Translations under genes and position numbers: made by a program
From: Pseudoalteromonas umbrosa
GTDB taxonomy: Bacteria; Pseudomonadota; Gammaproteobacteria; Enterobacterales; Alteromonadaceae
Direction of reading: 5' to 3'
DNA length: 64,000 nt
Assembly: GCF_030125375.1 (NCBI RefSeq)
Contig: NZ_JASJUU010000003.1
Location: 820,247 to 884,246, forward strand
Part shown: positions 9,967 to 18,279 of the stretch, in pieces
How positions within the stretch are numbered: the first letter of the stretch is position 1
How the letters are laid out: every line of letters begins with the position of its first letter
The notes under the pieces: model-generated
Seen by the model: only the letters and a program-made list of their open reading frames with translations
Database searches by the model: none
Told to the model about the DNA's origin: nothing

Positions 9967-10746
9967 ATGATTTCTAGAAAAGAACATTACGATTACCTAT
10001 TGGATATGGTGAAACTTAAAATTTGGTTTATTTTTCATTTTCGTAATGTATTTTCAGGTGACAGCTTTGCTAACTTTGTTAATACCAGGACAATGCTGTT
10101 GGCTTATACAAGTCTCAATTTAAATAACCTGTATAGCGACACCAAATCATCAGATCCTTGTTTGTGGGATGAAATATTGTCTGAACTTGAAAGTTATATA
10201 AGCAATAGTGTTAATTTTGATGATTTTGAAGCTTTTTCCCTTAAGTTAATCAAGCCATATTTAGAGCCTAGGGTAGATAAGGATATGGAAGGATTAGAAT
10301 GGATGTGTACAGATCCTAAATATAAGTTAATGAATCCATTTAAGTATAATTTAGGAGTTGAGGGAAATAAGTTAGAGTTTCATTTTGAAAATCATCATTA
10401 CCCTAAATCTATTCTAGGTAATAAAGAGTGCATGATGTCGGCACTGGAAGTGATGGTTAATGATGCTAAAAATAATAATTTTAAATACATAGAGGGAACA
10501 ACATGGCTAAATAATTTTAAGCCTTGGCTCCGTGTTTTTCCACCTCAATGGCAGGCTAATGGTTCATTAGATAGTCATGATATAAAAGGGAATTTAGGAT
10601 TTTGGGGACAGTTTATATCCTCAAATTTAACTTTAAATAAGAAAGTTTCAGATAGGTTTAAGCGTAATAAATTGCTTCCTTATCCGATGAAAACTTGTTT
10701 TGCACATGTTGATGATTTTTCGAGATTTTTAGAAATGGAGAGATAG
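9967..10746 (+). CDS. Unknown protein opening the plus-strand biosynthetic operon
   Basis: I do not recognise this 259-residue protein. It has no signal peptide or clear membrane span. The C-terminal half looks conserved in character: Trp, Pro and His-rich segments such as HFENHHYPKSI (about 139-149), FKPWLRVFPPQW (about 184-195), GNLGFWGQF and a closing LPYPMKTCF followed by HVDDF. These could form an enzyme active site, but no known catalytic motif is evident. It lies about 210 nt upstream of the FkbH-like gene and is the first gene of the series leading to cefE and cefF, so a role in making or loading the acyl group handled by FkbH and the carrier proteins is a guess. The coding sequence is markedly AT-rich, as are its neighbours. 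Confidence 0.6.
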   Translation: MISRKEHYDYLLDMVKLKIWFIFHFRNVFSGDSFANFVNTRTMLLAYTSLNLNNLYSDTKSSDPCLWDEILSELESYISNSVNFDDFEAFSLKLIKPYLEPRVDKDMEGLEWMCTDPKYKLMNPFKYNLGVEGNKLEFHFENHHYPKSILGNKECMMSALEVMVNDAKNNNFKYIEGTTWLNNFKPWLRVFPPQWQANGSLDSHDIKGNLGFWGQFISSNLTLNKKVSDRFKRNKLLPYPMKTCFAHVDDFSRFLEMER

Positions 10747-10962
10747 AGCCTTAGCTAATTTTTCCTTTATATATTAATAATTTAATCTCTTTCCAAGGTT
10801 TGTGTAGGAAATAGGCGTAGGTTTTATTTTTATAAAAACGTTTTTTCAAAAGAGTTTTTTACCATATTCATAAAGTTTAGTGTTTATGGCTTTGATGTTG
10901 ATTAACTTTATTAGTGATTTAAATGTTTTTTAAGATTTATGGTGTTTTAGGTTAGGTAGAAT

Positions 10963-12552
10963 ATGGAAAACGTTGAATTAAATAATCTGTTTTTGGCTTC
11001 TAATTTTACTATTAAGCCTGTAAATAACGTAATGAACTATTGGTTAGATAGTTATCAAGTGAAAAGCTCAATACACTTTTCTGAAGCTTACAGCTTTATT
11101 TCAAAGTTATACGATAAAAAAAGTGAGTTTTATGACACCTCCAATTTTTCCTCTGTCATTTTTTTTAGATATGAAAATTGTTATGCAGGTAGTCAATCGA
11201 TTGACCTAAGCTTGTCGGTAGTAGAGTCGTTTTCAAATGAACTCTTTGATGCACTTGAGTATGCATCACTGAATGGCTCTGTCCCAATACTGCTGATTGA
11301 AGCACCATCTTCGGATGCCTTAAACATCAATACCTCTGATCTAAGAAATGAGTTAAAAACTAAGCTAAAGCAGCTAGATAATGTACATTTTGAACCTCAG
11401 GAAACTCTTTTTTCTCTATATCCGTCATGTCAGTATTTTAATGAATATGAATATGCAACTACCTTGATGCCTTATTCGAGAGAGTGCTATACCGCATTGG
11501 GTACAATCGCTTCACGGCTCATTGTTTCAAGGAAGATTAAACCCAAGAAGGTCTTGGTGCTGGATTGTGACAATACGCTGTGGGGAGGAGTTGTTGGAGA
11601 AGATGGAGTCGAGAATCTTGTTTTAAATCATGACTACATTGGGTTGCAAGACTTTGTTGTGAAGTTGCATGACAAAGGTATTTTGTTGTGCTTATGCAGC
11701 AAAAATACTGAACAGGATGTCTGGGCTGCATTCGATTACCATCAAGGGAAAATGCCATTGCAGAAGTCTCATATTGTCTCTCATGGGATCAATTGGGATC
11801 TAAAATCTAGCAATATAATTCGCCTAGCAAATGAGCTTAACCTTGGACTAGATAGTTTTATTTTTATCGATGATAACCCAACTGAGATATGTGAGGTTCA
11901 GAGCGCATGTCCTGAGGTTACTTGTTTACAACTCCCTGATAATTCCAACGACATTATGTTGTTTTTACAACACCAGTGGGCTTTGGATGTTCCTGCAGTG
12001 AGCAAAGCTGATGCAAGCCGAACTCGGTTTTATCAAAAAGATAAGTTACGTAAAGCCGAGCAATCCAAGTTTACTAGCCATGAAGAGTTTTTAGCGCATT
12101 TAAACTTAGAACTCAATATATACGAAATCAGCGATGAATCTATTGCACGTGCATGTCAGTTAAGTGTGCGTACTAATCAATTTAACTTCAGTGGTATTCA
12201 GTTTGATAGGGCGCAGGCGAGTCAACGCATTGGAAGCAGTACTTCTAAGTGCATGCTTGTCTCGGTTAAAGATAGGTTTGGTGAGTATGGAGAGGTTGGC
12301 TGCATATTTTATCGAATCGAGTGTGATTCTATTGTGGTTGAAAACTTTTTATTGAGTTGCAGGGCTCTGGGAAAAAATGTCGAGAAGAAAATGTGGGACT
12401 GGCTGTGTAATAGAGCAGAGGAAAAAGGACTCGGCAAGATTGATGTTTTGTTTAAGCCTACCGCGAGAAATAAACCTGCAGAGAATTTTTTGAAGTCGAT
12501 TGAATTTAATCGTTTTAATGAGGGGGATGTGCTGAGACATAGCCTGTTTTAG
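10963..12552 (+). CDS. FkbH-like HAD-family protein (glyceryl-ACP forming)
   Basis: The 529 residues follow the FkbH layout: an N-terminal region of about 190 residues; a HAD phosphatase-like domain with motif LVLDCDNTLWGG (about 198-209, the DxDxT nucleophile motif) and the later FIDDNPTE motif; and a GNAT-like C-terminal domain with DRFGEYGEVG and FLLSCRALGKNVE. FkbH-type proteins take 1,3-bisphosphoglycerate and load a glyceryl unit as a thioester on an acyl carrier protein. That unit then becomes a methoxymalonyl, lactyl or glyceryl building block. A carrier protein gene follows 61 nt downstream, the usual partner. In a cephem cluster this points to an acyl decoration not present in cephamycin C. 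Family certain; the final acyl product is unknown. Confidence 0.88.
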   Translation: MENVELNNLFLASNFTIKPVNNVMNYWLDSYQVKSSIHFSEAYSFISKLYDKKSEFYDTSNFSSVIFFRYENCYAGSQSIDLSLSVVESFSNELFDALEYASLNGSVPILLIEAPSSDALNINTSDLRNELKTKLKQLDNVHFEPQETLFSLYPSCQYFNEYEYATTLMPYSRECYTALGTIASRLIVSRKIKPKKVLVLDCDNTLWGGVVGEDGVENLVLNHDYIGLQDFVVKLHDKGILLCLCSKNTEQDVWAAFDYHQGKMPLQKSHIVSHGINWDLKSSNIIRLANELNLGLDSFIFIDDNPTEICEVQSACPEVTCLQLPDNSNDIMLFLQHQWALDVPAVSKADASRTRFYQKDKLRKAEQSKFTSHEEFLAHLNLELNIYEISDESIARACQLSVRTNQFNFSGIQFDRAQASQRIGSSTSKCMLVSVKDRFGEYGEVGCIFYRIECDSIVVENFLLSCRALGKNVEKKMWDWLCNRAEEKGLGKIDVLFKPTARNKPAENFLKSIEFNRFNEGDVLRHSLF

Positions 12553-12613
12553 TCACTGTTTTTCTTAGATTTTAATAATTTTAATACGATATAAAGTTGA
12601 TAAAGGGATAAAA

Positions 12614-13015
12614 ATGAAACAACCAGTTATGGACCCATCAAATCTAGCTGATCTGATGGAGGGGATTTCTAAAGGTTCTTCGGAGCAGACAAATGAAAAC
12701 TGTGCAGATGTTATAGAAAATCTGGATCCGATCCCAAAAAAAATAAACGAAATCTGGTGTGACATTCTTGGGTGCGCTTCGTTTGGGCAAGATGAAGATT
12801 TATTTGATGCAGGCGGAGACTCTGTATCGGCAGTGCAGGTATTTTCCGAGATCAATAAAGAGTTTGGGATTCAAATTGATATTGAAGAGTTATTCAGTAG
12901 TGAATGCCTTTCAATTAACTGGTTTTCTGATCTTGTTAAACAGTATTTAGCAGATTTAAGCGAGTGCAATATGGTGCAAGGCACCGATGAAAAAAGCTCT
13001 ACATTAGAATCCTAG
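12614..13015 (+). CDS. Acyl/peptidyl carrier protein
   Basis: This 133-residue carrier protein has the phosphopantetheine motif DAGGDSVSA with Ser70, flanked by the expected helices (DLFDAGGD... INKEFGIQIDIEELF). About 40 hydrophilic, low-complexity residues precede the domain and about 25 follow it. The GGDS form is more like NRPS carrier domains than fatty-acid ACPs. It follows the FkbH-like gene by 61 nt and is the likely acceptor of the glyceryl unit. A holo-ACP synthase or phosphopantetheinyl transferase is not seen in the window. Confidence 0.88.
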   Translation: MKQPVMDPSNLADLMEGISKGSSEQTNENCADVIENLDPIPKKINEIWCDILGCASFGQDEDLFDAGGDSVSAVQVFSEINKEFGIQIDIEELFSSECLSINWFSDLVKQYLADLSECNMVQGTDEKSSTLES

Positions 13016-13099
13016 TGTTTATTTTGTTCAATCACAGCAACGGTAATAATGGCATTTAAATGTTTGTGACCACTACTAACGGAAAGGTTAAATAAGAAA

Positions 13100-14275
13100 A
13101 TGAGTAAGTCAGTAATATTGTTTACCAGAGGAACAATGGGAGACATTTATCCATTTCTACATATAGGTAGAAAGCTTAAAACGCTTGGTTGCGACATTAT
13201 TTTTATGTCTAATTTCCGTTATCGTGATAATGCTGAGCAAGAAGGTTTCGAGTTTGTTGCATTGGATGATGAGGCTTGGTTTGACTACTTGAACAACGTG
13301 CCTGAATCGAAACGTAAATTACCTGCGTTGTTAAAGTTGTATAAGGACATCATACCGGCAACAACTGAAAAAGAACTTGCTCTTATCGAAAGCAAAATCG
13401 AGTCACCAGAGAACACCATTATATTGGCACATAGCAATGATTATATGACCTCAATGATGGCAAAAGAGAAATACAATATCCCGTTGCATTTGTGCGTGCT
13501 CGCTCCTTCATTTGTGCATAGCATTCAGTTTTTCGAGTCTGTATGTAAAAACGCCTCTTTGCAGGTTAATCAAGTTCGAGAAAATGTTGGTTTATTACCT
13601 GTTCAAGACTGGGAGCAATGGGTAAGAGGTTTTAATGATGTTTTTGCTTTCTGGCCACAGTGGTTTTCTTGTGGAAAGAGTAATGAAGTACAAGAAATGG
13701 AAAATGTGGGTTTTCCCTCTGTTGGTCATGTCGATCAGAATGCATTACAACCTGAGGTGACAAAATTTATAGATAGTGAGAAAAAAGTAGTGGCGATAAG
13801 CCATGGCACTAGTCGACCATTTAGAGATAACTACTTTTGTGATGCTATTGAAGCTTGTCGAAATACTGGTCGAAAGTTATTGGTCATAACGCCTTTTAGA
13901 GAATACGTCCCAGATAATATTTCAGAAGATAAAGATGTTTTGGTTGTGGATTACTGTCCATTTCACGAGCTTATACCTCAAATTGATTTGCTTATACATC
14001 ATGGTGGTATTGGCACTGTTCGTGAGTCAATAGCCAGTGGTACTCCTCAGCTAATAATTGGTAAGGGATACGACAGACCACATAATGGTCGCATTGTGAA
14101 AGGATTAACAGTAGGTGATTGGATTGCACCCAACGCCCTATCAAGTGAGACCATAAAAGCATCAATTGAGCTTATTTTAAACTCTGAAGACATTGCATCA
14201 TCATGTGAACTTCACAAGGAGTATATGGTTGAACATCAAGTGGAAAATAAATTCTATTCAAAAATATTAGAGTGA
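13100..14275 (+). CDS. GT1-family glycosyltransferase (MGT/UGT type)
   Basis: The 391 residues have the GT-B fold pattern of natural-product glycosyltransferases. The N-terminal acceptor domain opens with RGTMGDIYPFLHIGR, and the C-terminal nucleotide-sugar domain carries HHGGIGTVRESIASGTPQL (about 299-317), the donor-binding signature. Such enzymes move a sugar from a UDP- or dTDP-sugar to a hydroxyl of a small molecule. The gene lies in the series between the first carrier protein and the racemase-like gene, so its acceptor could be the 3'-hydroxymethyl cephem, a carrier-bound glyceryl unit or a self-protecting site. No sugar-nucleotide biosynthesis genes accompany it, so it probably uses a common host donor. 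Confidence 0.88.
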   Translation: MSKSVILFTRGTMGDIYPFLHIGRKLKTLGCDIIFMSNFRYRDNAEQEGFEFVALDDEAWFDYLNNVPESKRKLPALLKLYKDIIPATTEKELALIESKIESPENTIILAHSNDYMTSMMAKEKYNIPLHLCVLAPSFVHSIQFFESVCKNASLQVNQVRENVGLLPVQDWEQWVRGFNDVFAFWPQWFSCGKSNEVQEMENVGFPSVGHVDQNALQPEVTKFIDSEKKVVAISHGTSRPFRDNYFCDAIEACRNTGRKLLVITPFREYVPDNISEDKDVLVVDYCPFHELIPQIDLLIHHGGIGTVRESIASGTPQLIIGKGYDRPHNGRIVKGLTVGDWIAPNALSSETIKASIELILNSEDIASSCELHKEYMVEHQVENKFYSKILE

Positions 14276-14326
14276 TAAGTCAATTCTATTCACTGGGGTT
14301 TCAAAAGTTTAATTAGCTAATGTCAA

Positions 14327-14354
14327 TGGAATATACGCTCAATGTCATATTCCA
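14327..14354. repeat. Inverted repeat upstream of the racemase-like gene
   Basis: Eight-base arms TGGAATAT (14327-14334) and ATATTCCA (14347-14354) are separated by 12 nt in the 207-nt gap between the GT1 gene and the racemase-like gene. There is no T run, so this is an operator or RNA hairpin rather than a terminator. Confidence 0.3.
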
Positions 14355-14434
14355 AAGGTGTTTAACAGAGAAGCATAGGCTAGTTCAAAGCTATGGCAAT
14401 GTACTTCGTTTGGTATTTTGCGGTGTATGTCAGG

Positions 14435-14460
14435 AATAGGCTGATTATTCTTAGCCTATT
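14435..14460. repeat. Second inverted repeat just before the racemase-like gene
   Basis: Arms AATAGGCT (14435-14442) and AGCCTATT (14453-14460) flank a 10-nt loop and end about 20 nt before the start codon at 14483. No strong T run follows. It could be a weak terminator of the upstream genes or a translational control hairpin. Confidence 0.3.
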
Positions 14461-14482
14461 TAGGTAAAAGGTTGGTAGTGAA

Positions 14483-15688
14483 ATGAGTAATAAAGTTAAC
14501 AGGCCGGTAAGTGGGGCGTCAATGGGCAGTGACATTGATGTACTCAAAGCAAACCGCACTAAGCTGACAGTCGACTTATCTGCAATAAGACGAAACGTAG
14601 ACTTTGCGCGAGAACTACATCCGCATTCAAAAGTGATGCCTGTGATTAAATGTAATGCCTATGGAGTTGGTGCTGAGCAAATTGCCCATGATCTTCAGAA
14701 GCATGGCGTAGATGCATTTGGTGTAGAGAATATTTACGAAGCGCTTTGTCTTAGAAAGAGTGGCGTGACTTTACCAATTGTTGTCTTGGATGGTTGTGTT
14801 CCTGAGAACATAGACGCTGCATTGGACGAAGACTTGATAGCAGGCATTGCATCAATTGAGTTATTGAAGGAATACGATAAAGCTGCATCTAAGAAAAAAA
14901 AGAAAGTGAAGGTGTGGTTATATTATAACTGTGGTTTAAATAGATCCGGGTATAGTGATTTAGATGAGTTTTCTAACTTTGTTCAACTATCAAGTGAAAT
15001 GGATAATGTAATAGTTGAGTGTATATATTCTCAGCTTTCTGATTCACATAATGATTTTGATTTTACGTTAACTCAAGTTGAAAATTATAAAAGTGCTATA
15101 TCAGTTGCAAAAAAAGTTTATGGTGAGCAACTTGAAACAAGTTTATATGCAAGTCATGGGATTATATCTAAAGTTGGAAATGTCGATTCAAATTGGATAC
15201 GTCCAGGCTTAATGCTATTTGGTGAAAATTGCTTTTCTGCAAATATGAGTGATGAGATAAGAGCTTCAGCGTTAAATCTAATACCTGCACTAAATCTAGA
15301 ATCTAGATTAGTTCATAAAGTAAAAATTAAAGAAGATACCACTTTTTCTTATACACAGCACAATAAAGTCCGTAAAGGTGAAACTTTGGGAACAGTATCA
15401 ATTGGTTATGGCAGTGGTTTGTTTCCAAATGGGGGAGATGATTACTTTATGTATGATCAAACCCAATTACCACTAAAAAATAGTGCGATTGGGATGGACT
15501 TTTCGCAAGTACAAATACCTTCGGGCTGCGATATACCACTCTATTCTTGGGTGACTATTTTTGGTGGAAAAAATGAACATCGTAAGTCCCTTAGAGATTT
15601 TTCAATAAGTATGAAAATATCGCCATATGCATTACTTACTTCACTAAAAGTAGCGCGTGAGTACAAAAATGGTCTTCTAAACGAATGA
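14483..15688 (+). CDS. Alanine-racemase-family PLP enzyme; candidate isopenicillin N epimerase
   Basis: The 401 residues match fold-type III alanine racemases. They show VMPVIKCNAYGVG with the PLP-binding Lys (about residue 56), GLNRSGY with the pyridine-ring Arg, WIRPGLMLFGE, and FSYTQ with the second catalytic base Tyr, then SIGYGSGLFP. Both racemisation acids/bases are therefore present. The usual KADAYGHG is KCNAYGVG, and the protein is about 30-40 residues longer than housekeeping Alr, so it is divergent. It is followed by a carrier protein gene, cefE and cefF. The pathway needs an epimerase for isopenicillin N to penicillin N, and the classical CefD (fold-type I) is missing from the window, so this enzyme is a natural candidate. 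Alternatives are making D-Ala for a side chain or for cell-wall protection. Family sure, substrate inferred. Confidence 0.85.
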   Translation: MSNKVNRPVSGASMGSDIDVLKANRTKLTVDLSAIRRNVDFARELHPHSKVMPVIKCNAYGVGAEQIAHDLQKHGVDAFGVENIYEALCLRKSGVTLPIVVLDGCVPENIDAALDEDLIAGIASIELLKEYDKAASKKKKKVKVWLYYNCGLNRSGYSDLDEFSNFVQLSSEMDNVIVECIYSQLSDSHNDFDFTLTQVENYKSAISVAKKVYGEQLETSLYASHGIISKVGNVDSNWIRPGLMLFGENCFSANMSDEIRASALNLIPALNLESRLVHKVKIKEDTTFSYTQHNKVRKGETLGTVSIGYGSGLFPNGGDDYFMYDQTQLPLKNSAIGMDFSQVQIPSGCDIPLYSWVTIFGGKNEHRKSLRDFSISMKISPYALLTSLKVAREYKNGLLNE

Positions 15689-15765
15689 ATAGTAGATATT
15701 GGATGCTCGTTATTGTATAGGCGCCAGTATGTACAGCTTTAAAGTAAAAATGGAATGTAAGCTCA

Positions 15766-16095
15766 ATGAATAAATTACCAAATAACAATGATTTTACTAA
15801 AAAAGAAATAGAAAGTTTTGTTTCTAAAAAATTGGCTGAAATTCTTAACTCTGAAAATTTTAGTAGTTTAGATAGTATTTTTGATCTCGGTTTAAATTCT
15901 ATTCAAGTAACATTTTTGGTTATTAATATAAATGATAACTTTCAAGTTGATATCGACGTTGAAGATATTATAGAAAACCAAAGTGTATCTTCCCTTTCAA
16001 ATAAAATTGATAGCGTGATTAAAGTTAATCGCCTTCGTGGTAACTTTGATGAGCAAAAAGATAATGGGGAAGAAAAGGATAAGTTTTATCTTTGA
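15766..16095 (+). CDS. Second stand-alone acyl carrier protein
   Basis: This 109-residue carrier protein carries the motif FDLGLNSIQ with phosphopantetheine Ser45 and the following helix pattern (VDIDVEDIIENQSVSSL). It has a charged Glu/Lys/Asp-rich tail of about 20 residues. It resembles discrete PKS/NRPS-style carrier proteins rather than the fatty-acid AcpP (no DSLD motif). It lies between the racemase-like gene and cefE. With the carrier at 12614 it gives the cluster two free-standing acyl carriers, which suggests an acyl chain that is built or handed over in two steps. Confidence 0.85.
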   Translation: MNKLPNNNDFTKKEIESFVSKKLAEILNSENFSSLDSIFDLGLNSIQVTFLVININDNFQVDIDVEDIIENQSVSSLSNKIDSVIKVNRLRGNFDEQKDNGEEKDKFYL

Positions 16096-16228
16096 TGTTA
16101 ACTTAACTAAATATATTTATTTTTATTAATTTTTTTGGTTAATGGTTTTATATTTATAATTGATAATATGCTTTAAAGGTTTATGTATAAATAAACAACG
16201 CTTTAAAGATACAGGGAGATTAAGTTGT

Positions 16229-17176
16229 ATGATAATGCCAAATATCCCCACTTTTAGTTTGGAAGAATTAAAAGATGGTTCTAGACAGAAAGAGCTTGCA
16301 GAGTGCGTTACGCAAATTGGGCTGTTTTATGTTTCTGATTACGGTTGTAGGGATTCTTTGCACCGCAATGTCACTGATATGGCAATTGATTTCTTTGAAA
16401 AATCTCGCCAAGAAGAGCAAGCGGCAGTGAGTTTAGAACAAGGAAGTAATCGACGTGGATTTTCCGGCTTAGGAACGGAAAGTACAGCCAGTTCTACGGG
16501 TGTAGGTCATTATTCTGATTATGCATTTTGCTACTCGATGGGGACATCAAACAACTTATTTCCATCTGACGAATTTGAAACTGTGTGGAGTGGATATTTT
16601 GACAAATTATACAGCGCATCACGTGATATCGCGAAATCTGTATTGATTTCTGTTGAGGAGTCATTGAATGGTATAGACGACATAGACGAGTTCTTAACAT
16701 GTGAGCCTTTACTAAGAGTCCGGTACTTTCCGGAAGTACCAAAGCAACGTTCAGCGGAAAACATGCCTTCGAGAATGGCTCCTCATTACGATTTATCAGT
16801 TATTACCTTGATACAGCAGTTTTCATGTCCAAATGGGTTTGTCAGCTTACAGGCAAAAATTGGTGATAAGACAATTGCTTTGCCAGAAAAGCCAGGCACG
16901 GTTGTGATTTTGTGCGGGGCTGTTGCCAGCTTGGTAACTCGTGGTCGAATTCACGCGCCAATTCACCACGTAGCGGCACCGCCGACAGATCGCATTGAGG
17001 GAAGTGATAGGTCTTCAGCGGTGATGTTTTTACGTCCGAATGCAAACTTTAGATTCTCGGTCCCTGATGCAAAAAAGTGTGGTTTGGATGTCAGTATTGA
17101 GAGCGAAACAGCGACTTTTGCTGATTGGATGGGTGGCAATTATGTAGAAATGCTATCCGTTGAAGAGACAGTTTAA
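16229..17176 (+). CDS. cefE: Deacetoxycephalosporin C synthase (expandase)
   Basis: This Fe(II)/2-oxoglutarate oxygenase expands the penam ring of penicillin N to the cephem DAOC. I chose the ATG at 16229 because AGGGAG lies 10 nt upstream; it gives 315 residues against 311 for the Streptomyces enzyme. The match is continuous: IPTFSLEEL (6-14), RRGFSGL, HYSDYAFCYSMG, LLRVRYFPEVP, RMAPHYDLSVITLIQQ (182-197), HHVAAPPTD and ETATFADWMGGNYV. Iron ligands are His186, Asp188 and His247; Arg261 in GSDRSS binds 2-oxoglutarate. The C-terminal CGLDVS..ETATF.DWMGGNYV pattern resembles CefE more than CefF. The next gene is a paralogue, so expandase and hydroxylase appear as two proteins, as in actinomycetes and unlike the fused fungal CefEF. 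Which of the two does which step is inferred. Confidence 0.92.
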   Translation: MIMPNIPTFSLEELKDGSRQKELAECVTQIGLFYVSDYGCRDSLHRNVTDMAIDFFEKSRQEEQAAVSLEQGSNRRGFSGLGTESTASSTGVGHYSDYAFCYSMGTSNNLFPSDEFETVWSGYFDKLYSASRDIAKSVLISVEESLNGIDDIDEFLTCEPLLRVRYFPEVPKQRSAENMPSRMAPHYDLSVITLIQQFSCPNGFVSLQAKIGDKTIALPEKPGTVVILCGAVASLVTRGRIHAPIHHVAAPPTDRIEGSDRSSAVMFLRPNANFRFSVPDAKKCGLDVSIESETATFADWMGGNYVEMLSVEETV

Positions 17177-17237
17177 TGCGTCATAACACGGATATGAGCT
17201 TACTACATCTATTAACTTATTAAAGGGCTTGTTTATT

Positions 17238-18227
17238 ATGTCAACTCAGTCAATTCCAGTTTTTTCCTTACAGGATCTGAAAAAAGGGCTACAGAAAAAA
17301 GCGCTGTTAGAATGCGTTTCCAAAAAAGGGCTATTTTACCTGTCAGATTATGGGTTTGATGACACACGCCATCGAACTGCAACGAATGTGGGCTTGGACT
17401 TTTTTCAAAATGGTTCTGCACAAGAAAAGGCGCTCTGCTCCAATCTCGATAAATCACAAAGACGAGGATTTTCTGAATTAGAAGCTGAGAGCACAGCGAC
17501 GATCACTAATAACGGAAATTACTCTGATTATTCTATGTGCTATTCGATGGGTTTATCAGACAATGTATTCCCAAATGATAATTTTAAGTCTATTTGGTCT
17601 GACTATTACAACGATATTTATGATATTGCTAGAGACACTGTAGGGGCGGTGATGTCTGCTGCTGGCGTTTTTACAGATAATGAAGAAAAGTTTGAAGAGT
17701 TCATGGATTGTAACCCTTTATTACGTTTGCGCTACTTTCCTGATGTGCCAGAAGATCGCATCGCTGAAAAGGTGCCGATGAGAATGGCTCCTCACTATGA
17801 TCTTTCTATTGTGACATTAATCCAGCAATTCGGGTGTCCAAATGGATTTGTCAGTCTGCATGTTGAGGTAGATGGCGAACTGATTAAAGTACCAGCAGTC
17901 CCTAATACAATATTAATCTTATGTGGTGCAGTGGCGAAAATAGTCAGTAAAGGCAAGATCCTTGCACCGATACACCATGTTGCTTCTCCTCCCACAGATC
18001 TTGCTGTAGGAAGTGAGAGAACATCTATGGTGTTCTTTTTGCGACCTAACTCAAACTTTTCTTTTTCTGTTCCTGAAGCGCGCAAGCTTGGTCTTGATGT
18101 ATGCATTAAATCTGAACAGGCGACATTTGGTCAGTGGGTTGGGGAAAATTATTTAGAGCTTAGCAGTCATAACGAGCCTGATAAACCTAAGGCTAAAGAT
18201 ATGCAGCGACAGCTAGAGTCAGTTTAA
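17238..18227 (+). CDS. cefF: Deacetylcephalosporin C synthase (3'-hydroxylase)
   Basis: This tandem paralogue of the preceding expandase gene encodes 329 residues from the ATG at 17238 (AAAGGG 10 nt upstream; an in-frame TTG at 17229 is less likely). It shows the same fold and ligands: His186-x-Asp188 in RMAPHYDLSIVTLIQQ, His247 in HHVASPPTD and Arg261 in GSERTS. CefF hydroxylates the 3-methyl of DAOC to give deacetylcephalosporin C. Features closer to CefF than CefE from memory are HHV.SP in place of HHVAAP, LEAESTA, KLGLDV.I..E.ATFG.WVG and a C-terminal HNEP extension. The tail after residue 312 is Lys-rich and longer than usual. The 61-nt gap to the upstream gene implies co-transcription. 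Assignment to CefF rather than a second expandase is inferred. Confidence 0.88.
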   Translation: MSTQSIPVFSLQDLKKGLQKKALLECVSKKGLFYLSDYGFDDTRHRTATNVGLDFFQNGSAQEKALCSNLDKSQRRGFSELEAESTATITNNGNYSDYSMCYSMGLSDNVFPNDNFKSIWSDYYNDIYDIARDTVGAVMSAAGVFTDNEEKFEEFMDCNPLLRLRYFPDVPEDRIAEKVPMRMAPHYDLSIVTLIQQFGCPNGFVSLHVEVDGELIKVPAVPNTILILCGAVAKIVSKGKILAPIHHVASPPTDLAVGSERTSMVFFLRPNSNFSFSVPEARKLGLDVCIKSEQATFGQWVGENYLELSSHNEPDKPKAKDMQRQLESV

Positions 18228-18279
18228 TCGTAAGTACCCCTTTGAAATTGCCAGCGGCTGTATTGGAGCATTTTAGCAA

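Noticed and set aside
14483..15688. Calling the racemase-like gene the housekeeping alanine racemase
   Set aside because: Its divergent PLP motif, extra length and place inside the biosynthetic series argue for a dedicated role, although the substrate is unproven.
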